Of a stretch of DNA of 18,035 bases, positions 6,418-14,650 are shown piece after piece. Position numbers and translations under genes: made by a program. Numbering within the stretch: position 1 is the first letter of the stretch; the number at the start of each line of letters is the position of its first letter. The stretch comes from Ectocarpus siliculosus (Eukaryota > Sar > Phaeophyceae > Ectocarpales > Ectocarpaceae), in NCBI GenBank assembly GCA_000310025.1, contig FN649149.1, positions 546,399-564,433 on the forward strand. The letters run 5' to 3'. The notes beneath the pieces are model-generated. The model searched no databases. It saw nothing but the letters and a program-made list of their open reading frames with translations, and was not told where the DNA came from.

Positions 6418-7463
6418 TTCTCTCGCATGCATGTGTTTTTGCTTTTATCCGTTCCCGTGAATGCTGTTGAATGCACTTTCCGATTACGTATGCGGCCGCT
6501 TTGTATGCCATGGGACTTGTCGATACCATCAGTGGGGACTTGTCAATACCATCCGTGGAGACGATTGCTTACGTGAGTGGGCATATTATCGTCGATTCCT
6601 TCAGCTATATGCCCCTCTGTGCGCGGCACAGACAAGATTGTACCGGCAAGTAGTCCCTAGTAAGCCGGGGGAAACAGAAAACAAGGCACCTGCCTCATGT
6701 GCATACTCGTGACAGCATCATGCCCTACTGCCGCGGGTCGATTGGTTATGTCCGATGCCGCAGGGTTCCTCCACCCCGTGCAGTACAATGGCTGCTATCA
6801 ACCGCGACAAGTCAGCGTGCGACCATACAACAGGCCCCGCTCTTTCTTTTTGCCGTTGATTTTTTTTTTCTTCAGCGAGAGTACGTCTCGGTTGGGACGA
6901 ACCGCATTTTTTTTCTTCAGCGAGAGTACGTCTCGGTTGGGATGAACCGCATCCCATGTTTGGGAAGGGACCTATCTGAGCGGCGCGGCGAGCGAGACTG
7001 CGGTGGCTTGCCGCCGCTTATCTTACTGCACCCTCCCCCCTCGTGCTAAATGCACGCAGCGGTGATGTCACAAGAGTGGCGGGACGCGAATAGGAACACG
7101 GCCGACACGATGGATGTTGGACACGAGTTCACACCTTTATATGGAGAGTCGCGTGCTAGTCGCTTCCCCAATGCTTGCGCCGTGTCCCGTCCCGCCCTTT
7201 TCTAAACTGCCGCCGCTACTGCGTTAGGCGGCTGCTGCTGTCCTTCCGTTGCTTCACGCGCTCTGTAGCTGTCACACGTTACCCGACTTTGCTACAGCCC
7301 CTGCGTGGACTCGATCACGGAATGACACCCCCAACTATAGACTAATAATTCCAAACACCGTGACCCTGGGTTACCGGTAGAAAATGAAGCCAAATTCTAA
7401 TTCGACTGTTACAAAATAAACACCAGTTTATTCTATCTGCTTCGACGAACAAACCTTCCTTTT
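6418..7463. repeat. ~1.05-kb terminal-type repeat (D-A-C), complete copy
   Basis: Contains segments D (6418 to about 7195), A (to about 7350) and C (to about 7463). The D-A part matches 994-1926 and the A-C part matches 2236-2494, each at about 98-99% by eye. Similarity ends at a T-run near 7463. It is the upstream boundary of the gag-YR unit in the minus direction. Together with B and A-C copies beyond the recombinase gene, it recalls the split direct repeats of Ngaro/PAT elements (A1-genes-B1-A2-B2), although the far side is rearranged. A plus-strand TATA-like site (7133-7142) and AATAAA (7415-7420) are present, so the repeat could carry an antisense or outward-facing promoter. Confidence 0.88.
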
Positions 7464-7702
7464 TTTTTTGTCTTCACTTCAAATCAGCGCTCACAGCACT
7501 AAACTAACTAGTGCCGCTTACTCCAACCCGTGGTCACACAGAAGAGCCCCTCTCTACCCTCCCCTCCTGCGGTACTCTGCCTTCGATTTTTAATGCGAGA
7601 AGAGTTCAGCGCTCTCTTTCCTCTGGGTTCACACGAACTAGCGCTATCCACTATGCCAGGAGCGGAAGCGAGAGAAAAACTCACTTTGCAAGAAAAGCTC
7701 GC
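7464..7702. other. Gene-free stretch with a partial tRNA-like A box
   Basis: On the minus strand a good A-box-like sequence (TGGCATAGTGGATAGCGC) lies at about 7640-7657, without a convincing B box. It could be the tail or a second module of the neighbouring tRNA-derived repeat. No gene is visible. Confidence 0.35.
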
Positions 7703-7777
7703 TTACGCCGGGATTTGGACCCACCCCTGACCTGACCTCTAGAAGGTGTCGAGGTTACCAACTAGACCACCACCGGG
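7703..7777 (-). repeat. tRNA-derived (SINE-like) sequence or tRNA pseudogene
   Basis: On the minus strand an A box (TGGTCTAGTTGGTAACC, about 7753-7769) is followed ~40 bases later by a B box (GGGTCCAAATCCC, about 7710-7722). The D-arm (GGT/ACC) and a T-arm with a TCCAAAT loop can form. The anticodon stem is weak (3 bp), with loop TTCTAGA, which would place CTA in the anticodon position. The 7-bp acceptor stem does not pair, so a functional tRNA is unlikely and a SINE head or pseudogene is preferred. Confidence 0.5.
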
Positions 7778-8079
7778 GCGACCCATATATTATATATACA
7801 GGTGGACGTCTTTTCCAGATTCATTCATTTGTGCCCTTGGTATGCTGTGCACAGTGTTCACCCACCACCCTTCCTTTCCTTTCAGCCTAAAACCGCACGC
7901 TGTGGGGGTATGCCCCAGAGAGAGGAAAGGAGAGAGTCCAGAGATGGAGGGCCACACCGCTCCGGGACAAGAACAAAACTCTATGGGAAACAAAGGCAAG
8001 AACCGGGGTAACTAAAAGTGGTCTCTCCACCGTGTGCCTGTTTCTGCCTCTTATTTCTTGTTATTTTCGGCCGGGTCCC
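7778..8079. other. Gene-free stretch
   Basis: A short TATATATA tract lies at 7784-7799. No domain, RNA gene or convincing frame is seen. Confidence 0.4.
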
Positions 8080-8204
8080 TTTTTGTCCTCGCTCTTTTTC
8101 ATTTTATTTTCATTTATTTTCGCTTTTTCTTCCTTTTTATTTTTTTTTCCCTTTTTTCTCTTTTTCTCTCTTTTTCTCTCTTTTTCTTTAATTTTCTGTG
8201 TCAG
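8080..8204 (+). other. Long pyrimidine tract ending in CAG
   Basis: About 120 bases of nearly pure C and T end in TTTTCTGTGTCAG followed by ATGG, which has the form of a splice acceptor. The frame after it is only nine codons long, so no exon can be supported. Confidence 0.4.
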
Positions 8205-8299
8205 ATGGCCTTGTCTCTGCTTGCGTTGTGAAGTACCAAGATTGAACCAAGGGGGTGTACCTCTTTCTCTCCGGCCCATGATAGTGGCTCCTAGTCTCA

Positions 8300-8460
8300 G
8301 TTGATACCTCGTATAGCGCGCAGAGTAAGTGGAGGACTCCAGGACATCTGTCGTTGATTTGTATTGACTTGCAGACCCCTCGGGGCCAGTTTATTTGAGT
8401 GTACCTTTTTAGGGTAAGTTAACCTGTGACCACGGGAATCGACCGCGTCGAGTGTTGGAT
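8300..8460 (+). repeat. Repeat Z, copy 1
   Basis: Diverged direct repeat of 11769-11935. Shared blocks include TACCTCG near the start, CTGTCGTTGA, GGTAAGTTA, CCTGT and GGGAATCGACC. Part of it is repeated inverted at 1-27. No coding capacity is seen. Confidence 0.7.
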
Positions 8461-9324
8461 CAGTACGGACATACGAAGGTACGTGTAGAAGGGAGATCGG
8501 AACGGTTTTTAATGTGACCACAACAACAACAACAACGATACTGAGCTGAAGGAAAGGGCGCCTGGCGCCGCCCGAGTCTGGAGACCTTGTACACTCTCCA
8601 TATCCATCCCTGTGTGTGTGGGTCCGCATTCGACGTTTTGGTTGGATCATGATGACCCTACCAGCTTCAACTTCCAATTAACCCAACAACTCAAGCCAAC
8701 CCGATAGCTCTCGGTCCGACGACTGCACTCTCTGCTTTTTTCAAGCCACGTGCGTGCTTCTTCCGAGGCGTACCACAGGCAGGCATAGCCTTTCCCCCAA
8801 GACAGCACAAGTACTACACCAATCAGCAACCATCGATTTCCCGGCCGGTGAGCACGTATGTATCCATGGATATATTTACCGTATTGGTGGTTGCTGTCTC
8901 TGGTCTTGCGTTCACCTTGAGTCCCGTACCTACGGCCTGTGAATTCTCTATCCTCCCTTTCTATGCTGCGCTCATTGGCAGTGATATCAAAAGAGCATAA
9001 TACCCCGATTTTTCTGTCAAATGGATCCCGAAGCCTTGATCCCAGTTTCCAGTGACCTCTCATGAGCCCGAATGTGATTCTTCCCGTCATAACAGAGGAT
9101 GAATGGTGGCTCGCCCCCGAGTCCGTTTCCAGTTTCCCATTTTGGCCACCTCACCAACGCCGCCTCAAACGATCTGTAGAGTTTGGATGGGTCTGTCAGG
9201 CCCAAAGGTTTATTGTTTCCCGTTTCGCTTTTTATCGCGTAGCCCACCCCTAGACCGATCCGTCTCAAAACCCCATCTCGAGAGAAGACGAACGACAGTG
9301 CACGTCGTGTGACACCCGAAGCAT
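8461..9324. other. Gene-free stretch with a CAA microsatellite
   Basis: A (CAA)n run lies at 8519-8536. The longest frames here (for example minus 8647-9090) have no domain, no repeat conservation and an unremarkable composition. I see no supportable gene. Confidence 0.5.
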
Positions 9325-9410
9325 GCATCGGGAGGGGATCGCAAATCGTGAACCCCAACCCCAAGTTTCAGCAGCTTCGGCTCTCTGCAAGCGCGGCTCA
9401 TGCAATGGAA
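9325..9410 (+). repeat. Repeat W, partial diverged copy
   Basis: GATCGCAAATCGTGA followed by a C/A-rich stretch, AGTTT and CAGCAGCTTC matches the order of blocks in the better W copies at 9837 and 10421. Similarity is low and edges are uncertain. Confidence 0.4.
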
Positions 9411-9537
9411 GGGGTCTCCCTTGCGAATTAAAATGTGAGAAGCCCGATATGTCAGCCTGGAATGGACCCTGGTACCACATGAACATATGATACGACGCGA
9501 TAGGCAATCAATCCGATGGGCTAGATGCAACACACAT

Positions 9538-9697
9538 TTGAAATTCAAAAGCACGAGCTGCCTATCTATGGACATGTATGTGCACGTGAGCTACCACCCA
9601 TCTACAACTTCATAACTGCATATGCTCGCGTGTTGACGTGCGCTGGTGTTATACGCCATATTTATGCAACTCGAGCAGATTACGGTGTGTGCGTGGC
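9538..9697 (+). repeat. Repeat Y, copy 1
   Basis: Diverged direct repeat of 12430-12580. The best block, GCATATGCTCGCGTGTTGAC, is identical in both copies. It is followed by GTGCG, GCCATAT, CAACTCGAG or CAGCTCGAG and ACGGTGT. Confidence 0.75.
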
Positions 9698-9836
9698 TAA
9701 ATTGGCGCTAACGGATTCGGATGTATTCCGAAGCTGCTTTAGCTTCAGTCTCATCGTTCAATATCCGTAGAAGTTTCATTCGCATGCCCCACACTTGCCC
9801 GACCCGGTCTAAAATGCTGATCTCGAGCTACAGTAC

Positions 9837-10045
9837 AGTGCAAACCTCGTGGTGCCTCGAGTGTGGTTCGGTGTGGAATCGCAAATCATGAGCCGTCCCC
9901 GAAATTTAGCAGCTTCCACCTCCTGTGGCCGGCAAGAAGAGTCGGCCTGGATTGTTCCTTGCCTGTTTCGCCATGAAAACGGCCGGTTGAACAGCGAAAG
10001 AGGGTCCTGCGTTCTGCTCGCCACATCATTTTTTCTTTTTTTGCG
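9837..10045 (+). repeat. Repeat W, copy 2
   Basis: Aligns with 10421-10645 through GTGCAAA-CTC, GCGCCTC or GTGCCTC, GGAATCGCAAATCA, CTTCCACCTC, GGTCCT and a T-rich end. Divergence is considerable. Confidence 0.65.
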
Positions 10046-10157
10046 TTTGTTCTTGAGCGACCATTGTACACATACATCCGGCTGCTGCTGCGCTGCTGAT
10101 ATGCTCGTGTGCTGCAATGGTCGTACAGTTTACCGTGGTCAGGGTTAACAACAGTCT

Positions 10158-10226
10158 GCTCGATGGTATAGCGGTAGGGGTGCGCATCTGTCGCGACGGC
10201 AGGCGCAATGAGATAATAGTTCGTCC
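10158..10226 (+). repeat. tRNA-like sequence (pseudogene or SINE fragment)
   Basis: An A-box-like TGGTATAGCGGTAGG (10165-10179) is followed by an anticodon-stem-like hairpin (TCTGT/GCAGG with a seven-base loop). A weak B box (TAGTTCG) sits near 10218. The loop lacks the usual U at position 33 and the acceptor does not pair, so this is at most a degenerate tRNA-derived sequence. Confidence 0.25.
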
Positions 10227-10420
10227 GTCGTCCTTCTAGTCTACACAAATAGCTGTGTTCTTCTTTGTTGCCAGAAAATAATGAAAGTCTCCACCAACTT
10301 TCGGTATCTCCACAGCAGTTCGGAAACGACGACTTTTTTTCTTTTTTTGTCGTGTTTGTTGTTGCTGAGCGCATATTTGTGTTTCCCTGCCGACTACAGT
10401 AGTAACGTCGGCAACGGCGG

Positions 10421-10645
10421 CAGTGCAAATCTCATGGCGCCTCAAGTACGGTTCCGTAGGGAATTGCCAATCACGACCCCACCCCAACTTTGAGTATTGC
10501 TTCCACCTCGTGCGGCGGATAAGACCGACGTCAAACCCTAGATTTTGTCTGTCTGTGTCACCATGTCGCGATCGACGAACAGCAGTTGAAGAGTCACAAA
10601 AAAAAGGTCCTCTTCGCCAGCAAGAAAACAATATTTTTTCGATTC
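10421..10645 (+). repeat. Repeat W, copy 3
   Basis: Partner of 9837-10045, with the block order conserved. A further weak match starts near 10280 (CCACCAACTTTCGGTAT compared with CCACCCCAACTTTGAGTAT), suggesting another fragment of the same family in between. Confidence 0.65.
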
Positions 10646-10685
10646 TTCTACAGCTGAATATGATGCTACCATGTATCAGGTATAG

Positions 10686-10943
10686 CTGCTGTGGTTGAGC
10701 TTAAGGGATAAGGGCCTACGGCAGCTTATTCTACGCGAGGAGTTTACACGTTACCCGGGTAATAACGATACGCAACTGCTACAGTACGGCAAGCAGAGAG
10801 GAGTACGTCATCATGACGCTATTTCTTGTGACTACAAGTTCCAGTTCGCCCGGGCGTTATTATTCTTGCCGGAGGAAGAGACGAAACTGCTAGACTACTA
10901 CGTACCAGTCCGTGCACCCGGCTACTGCATATATATGAGGTAG
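10686..10943 (+). CDS. Unrecognised coding-looking frame, possible exon
   Basis: An ~85-codon frame lies between an upstream in-frame TAG (10683-10685) and a TAG at 10941-10943. It has no early ATG. Composition looks protein-like: mixed charged and hydrophobic residues with segments such as GLRQLILREEFTRYPG and LFLPEEETKLLDYYVPVR, and no low complexity. Codons ending in different bases are used freely. I do not recognise a domain. It lies just after repeat W, and no matching upstream or downstream exon is evident, so it may be an orphan exon, a decayed gene or chance. Confidence 0.25.
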   Translation: MLWLSLRDKGLRQLILREEFTRYPGNNDTQLLQYGKQRGVRHHDAISCDYKFQFARALLFLPEEETKLLDYYVPVRAPGYCIYMR

Positions 10944-11768
10944 TGGGTGCTGCCCCTGCTGTATGCTGCGGAACATGGAAAGCTTCCGGTGGGTCAGAGC
11001 GGCAAGGGGGCCTTGTTTATTTACTTGGTTTATAGCTCAGCTCTCCTCTCCTTGTTTTTCTGTCGCTGGCGGCCTCTCTTTTTTATCGCCCTCCGTTCTT
11101 GCATGCAAAAAACTGTGAGGATGTGAACTGGCTGCGTCCGACTGTTTCTGGGTTCCGCCCACCACCCACAACCCATCCACCTGTCTGTGTGATTCGTGGT
11201 CTCCAATGATCTCAGCAGTAGTGATCTACTTAAGGACATGCGCCAAAGAAGATGGTTGGGTGCAACAGAAGAGTCCCGGGGACTGATGGCCTCCTGGGGA
11301 CTGATGGCCTCCTGACCTGATCGTGCGGAGAGAGGTTTCTGCCACCACCACAAAATGACTTTTATGTCTACAACGGAAAACGCGTACTATACCTCTGCTT
11401 TTTTCCCTCTCTCTCCTCCGGCTCTTTCGTCCCGGGAAGGAAACCTAATGTGAAACGGGTATTTCCTCTGGGGTCCGCATATTTTGTCCCGGATTCTTTC
11501 CCAGCGTGCGGAAGAGCGCGTTCTGGTGTGATCTCCTTTTCATTCGGGTGTGACGTGCGTACTACATGTATGTATGTAAACAAAAGAAATAGATCAACGA
11601 GATGATTGGCGGCATTCTTGAAAGCATGAAGTCCCTCTCCACAAAGAAGCGCATGCGCATGGATGGGCGTAGTGAGAAGTGCCGGTCGAAGACTAACGGT
11701 TTTTTCGGGTGCGCGTGAGGTCCCCTCAAATATTCTTTTGTTTTTCTTTGCTCTATTGTCCAGTCTAT
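10944..11768. other. Gene-free stretch
   Basis: A 19-bp tandem duplication (GGGGACTGATGGCCTCCT) lies at about 11277-11314. Frames on the minus strand (11030-11353 and 11368-11784) have no domain and biased composition, and I do not support them as genes. Confidence 0.5.
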
Positions 11769-11935
11769 CGTTACTACCTCGCAAAGCTTAATGAAGCGAG
11801 CGGAGGGTCCTTGACTAATCTGTCGTTGACTTGCTGACCCTGCTTTGGGTCCATTTCATTTTCGTACAAACTTTTCGGTAAGTTAGCCTGTAACCACGGC
11901 GGGAATCGACCACGTCAAATGTCAGACTATCTTTT
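11769..11935 (+). repeat. Repeat Z, copy 2
   Basis: Diverged partner of 8300-8460 in direct orientation, with small insertions and deletions. Confidence 0.7.
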
Positions 11936-11999
11936 GCATGGCATGTACCGGCAGTAGGTGACATCAAATGCATCGGATCATCAATATTCACAGCTAATA

Positions 12000-12224
12000 A
12001 TGTTAGTCCACGACGACGAGGATGTCAAACGATTATTTTTGTTTCGGAAAGCTATCGGTGCCAACGCCGCCCGGCCACGCTTTCTGCAGTGGAGAAATCG
12101 AGCTTTGAAAATTAAGAACTGTTCAGGGGGTGGGTGTGATATTATTATGCCTGTACAGAACTCTTTGTCGTGCTCGGTAGGCGAGCGTGTCGCGGTGTGC
12201 ACCCTCAATTTTACCAACCGCTAA
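12000..12224 (+). CDS. Unrecognised short frame, possible exon
   Basis: The ATG at 12000 opens 74 codons to TAA. The first ~40 residues (MLVHDDEDVKRLFLFRKAIG and onward to FLQWRNRALKI) have coding-like composition with an acidic start and a basic, hydrophobic middle; the remainder is less convincing. No domain is recognised. It lies between repeats Z and X. Confidence 0.2.
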   Translation: MLVHDDEDVKRLFLFRKAIGANAARPRFLQWRNRALKIKNCSGGGCDIIMPVQNSLSCSVGERVAVCTLNFTNR

Positions 12225-12316
12225 AAAACTGGAAAGCTCCAGACAGGCAACGCGATGATAGTCGTCGAGTTGCTTATCACAATAACTTGAATGAAAGTAG
12301 GTCAACGCGGTGCCTT

Positions 12317-12436
12317 ATTTACTATTTTCTCAAATAAATTCCGTTTACAGAAAAGTTTCCTGTACGGAGTATTTGATCCTACACAACAAGTAGCACAGAC
12401 CACCCAGGTTTAGTTTGTAGGTGCTCCGGGCTTTCA
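12317..12436 (+). repeat. Repeat X, copy 1
   Basis: Matches 14282-14493 through AAAAGTTTCC, CGGAGTATTTG, CAGACCACCC and TTTGTAGGTGCTCCGGGCT. This copy lacks ~80 bases that are present in the other, just before the last block. Confidence 0.7.
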
Positions 12437-12580
12437 AAAATACGAGCCCTGTATGGACAGGTGAACGTGGCCTACCACCCGTCATCCACTGCATAACACT
12501 GCATATGCTCGCGTGTTGACGTGCGTTGTTGTTGGTGTTTAGCCATATGCAGCTCGAGGAGACAACGGTGTATGCGGCGG
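12430..12580 (+). repeat. Repeat Y, copy 2
   Basis: Partner of 9538-9697. It continues directly from repeat X, so X and Y may be parts of one longer element. Confidence 0.75.
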
Positions 12581-12663
12581 CAATTCTTTCCGCTCATCAT
12601 TCATATGCATACAATTGTATGACTTCATTGATAGTGGTAGGTAATAACGCGATGATTTCGATG

Positions 12664-13471
12664 CGTTATTGACGTGTTTGCGCATACATACAACGAAATT
12701 TGCTATACTGATGCCATGTAATTTCTGATAAAAAATAAAGTCTTTCCACCGTGCGCAAAAAAAAAACAACGGAAGACGAAGACAGATGATCCGCATTTGG
12801 CCGTATAATCTCGCCGCGCACATACATACATTAACATGCAGCCAGCCGTGGAGTTCGAAGGGGTCAGGAAAGATGTGCACATACATGTGCACCTACATTT
12901 GAAAATTGAAGCGATAGTCACACCACGCCCTGTCCTCCGAGATGTCGGCGATGCACAAATCCCTCCCCCTCACTGTCCTGATGACCGTGCGATCTACCCG
13001 TACTGTCTCCACCTGCAGCGCTATGAGCGCAGCGCACAACTCGAGCTCTTCCGTTTCGTGCTCATCTTCTTCCTCGCTGCCAACCAACAGCAGCAGGACA
13101 GCTGCGCACAAGAGGCAAAGCTGCTCATGCATCAGTTCTCCGGGGCTCATGGCGCCGTAGCGGCGTTTAAGGTTGACATCCCGGATCGGCCTCTTCCTGG
13201 TTTTATCCATGACTTACTTGTGTATAGGGGCATGGGGCGGGCACTGGCTGCGCGTCTCGTAGCCCGCTGCCGTCTCGTGCCGTCTCGTGCCACAACGGCG
13301 CAGCAAGCGGCCCAAACTGACGTGGACCAACCAGCGCGCGTGGTCGTTCGGGCGGCAAATTTTGCTTGCAAATTTCTCTAAATGGCGAAATCTCAAGACA
13401 TATTTAGGCAGAAGTCGCGTCGGAGGAACTTTAGATACCCCGAACTGGTCGTTACGAGCCAAATTTTGTTC
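12664..13471. repeat. ~800-bp tandem duplication, unit 1
   Basis: Begins GCGTTATTGACGTGTTTGCG and is followed immediately by a second unit that begins GCGTCATTGACGTGTTTGCG. Similarity is high along the full length, with scattered substitutions and indels. The pair is flanked by the two copies of repeat X. Confidence 0.9.
12820..13210 (-). pseudogene. Broken frame resembling a Harbinger-type transposase N-terminus (unit 1)
   Basis: ATG at 13210. About 105 codons run to a TAG at 12893-12895, and the same frame continues sensibly past that stop. Visible features are an early basic stretch (KTRKRPIRD), a hydrophobic Leu-rich segment (CLLCAAVLLLLVG), an acidic run (EEEDEHETEELE), then ALIALQVETVRVDRTVIRTV, DYRFNF, the stop, and HIFPDPFELHGWL. 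The order acidic patch, basic stretch, YRF and a PDPF motif recalls the region before the DDE domain of PIF/Harbinger transposases as I remember it. No DDE catalytic domain is present downstream. The plus strand also has a 181-codon ATG frame over this region (12836-13381), without recognisable domains. Assignment is tentative. Confidence 0.3.
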
Positions 13472-14267
13472 GCGTCATTGACGTGTTTGCGCATACAACG
13501 AAATTTCCTATACTGATGCCATGTAATTTCTGTTAAAAACAAAGTCTTTCCACCGTGCGCAAAAAAAAACCCGGAAGACGAAAGATGATCCGATGATCCG
13601 CATTTGGCCGTGTAATCTCGCCGCGCACATACATGCAGCCAGCAGTGGAGTTCGAAGGGGTCAGGAAAGATCTGCACATACATGTGCACCTCAATTTATT
13701 TGAAAATTGAAGCGATAGTCACACCACGCCCTGTCCTCCGAGATGTCGGCGATGCACAAATCCCTCCCCCTCACTGTCCTGATGACCGTGCGATCTACCC
13801 GTACTGTCTCCACCTGCAGCGCTATGAGCGCAGCGCACAACTCGAGCTCTTCCGTTTCGTGCTCATCTTCTTCCTCGCTGCCAACCAACAGCAAGACAGC
13901 TGCGCACAACACAAGAGGCAAAGCTGCTCATGCATCAGTTCTCCGGGGCTCATGGCGCCGTAGCGGCGTTTAAGGTTGACATCTCGGATCGGCCTCCTGG
14001 TCCTATCCATGGCTTGTGTAAGGGGGCATGGGGCGGGCACTGGCTGCGCGTCTCGTAGCCCGCTGCCGTCTCGTGCCGTCTCGTGCCACAACGGCGCAGC
14101 AAGCGGCCCAAACTGACGTGGACCAACCAGCGCGCGTGGTCGTTCGGGCGGCAAAATTTGCTTCAAATTTCTGTAAATGGCGAAATCTCAAGACATATTT
14201 AGGCAGAAGTCGCGTCGGAGGAACTTTAGATACCCCGAACTGGTCGTTACGAGCCAAATTTTGTTCT
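13472..14267. repeat. ~800-bp tandem duplication, unit 2
   Basis: Second copy of 12664-13471. Compared with unit 1 it has lost one CAG triplet near 13891, gained five bases near 13905 and five near 13695, and carries several other small changes. Confidence 0.9.
13691..14010 (-). pseudogene. Broken frame resembling a Harbinger-type transposase N-terminus (unit 2)
   Basis: Counterpart of the unit 1 pseudogene, starting MDRTRRPIRDVN. The five-base insertion near 13905 shifts the frame between the LCLLC segment and the Leu-rich and acidic segments, which then read to DYRFNFQIN and a stop. The PDPF segment lies in a different frame beyond a second five-base insertion. Both copies are therefore broken, by different lesions. 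Confidence 0.3.
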
Positions 14268-14281
14268 GCGCAAACATGTGT

Positions 14282-14493
14282 ATTTACTCAATTTCCGATT
14301 ACAAAAGTTTCCCATGCGGAGTATTTGCCCCACCCATGTACGTCAGACCACCCGGGTTTGTACAACAACAGTGCTGACGACTTGGTCGAAAGCAGTGGTC
14401 TCCATGTCGCCGGAAGACCATAATATCTTGGAACATTCCTTGGGTAGGTGCTGCCCTGCACGCCTCGGTTTGTAGGTGCTCCGGGCTATTTAT
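14282..14493 (+). repeat. Repeat X, copy 2
   Basis: Longer partner of 12317-12436. It carries an additional central piece of ~80 bases (about 14375-14465). Confidence 0.7.
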
Positions 14494-14551
14494 GTTTGCT
14501 CAAGAATTCTAGATAATTTTTCTGCAGGCAACCAAAGAAAAACCAAGACAC

Positions 14552-14650
14552 GTACGTACGTACATGATGAAACAAACAAATTGAGAGCACAGGTAGAATA
14601 AATGCCGTCTTGCTCCCAACGTTATCTTGCTCCCAACGTTATCTTATCGG
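14552..14650. repeat. ACGT microsatellite and short tandem repeat
   Basis: A (CGTA)n run lies at about 14551-14564. Two and a half units of a 17-base repeat (CTTGCTCCCAACGTTAT) follow at about 14608-14645. Confidence 0.7.

Noticed and set aside
8080-8204. Splice acceptor of an exon beginning at 8205
   Set aside because: The pyrimidine tract and CAG fit, but the frame that follows stops after nine codons and no donor or partner exon is visible.
8647-9090. 147-codon minus-strand frame
   Set aside because: No ATG-supported domain structure, no conservation among repeats and no splice context; it looks like a chance opening.
12836-13381. 181-codon ATG frame on the plus strand in duplication unit 1
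   Set aside because: The second unit breaks this frame after ~90 codons, and it has no domain. I prefer the minus-strand transposase-like reading but hold this only weakly.
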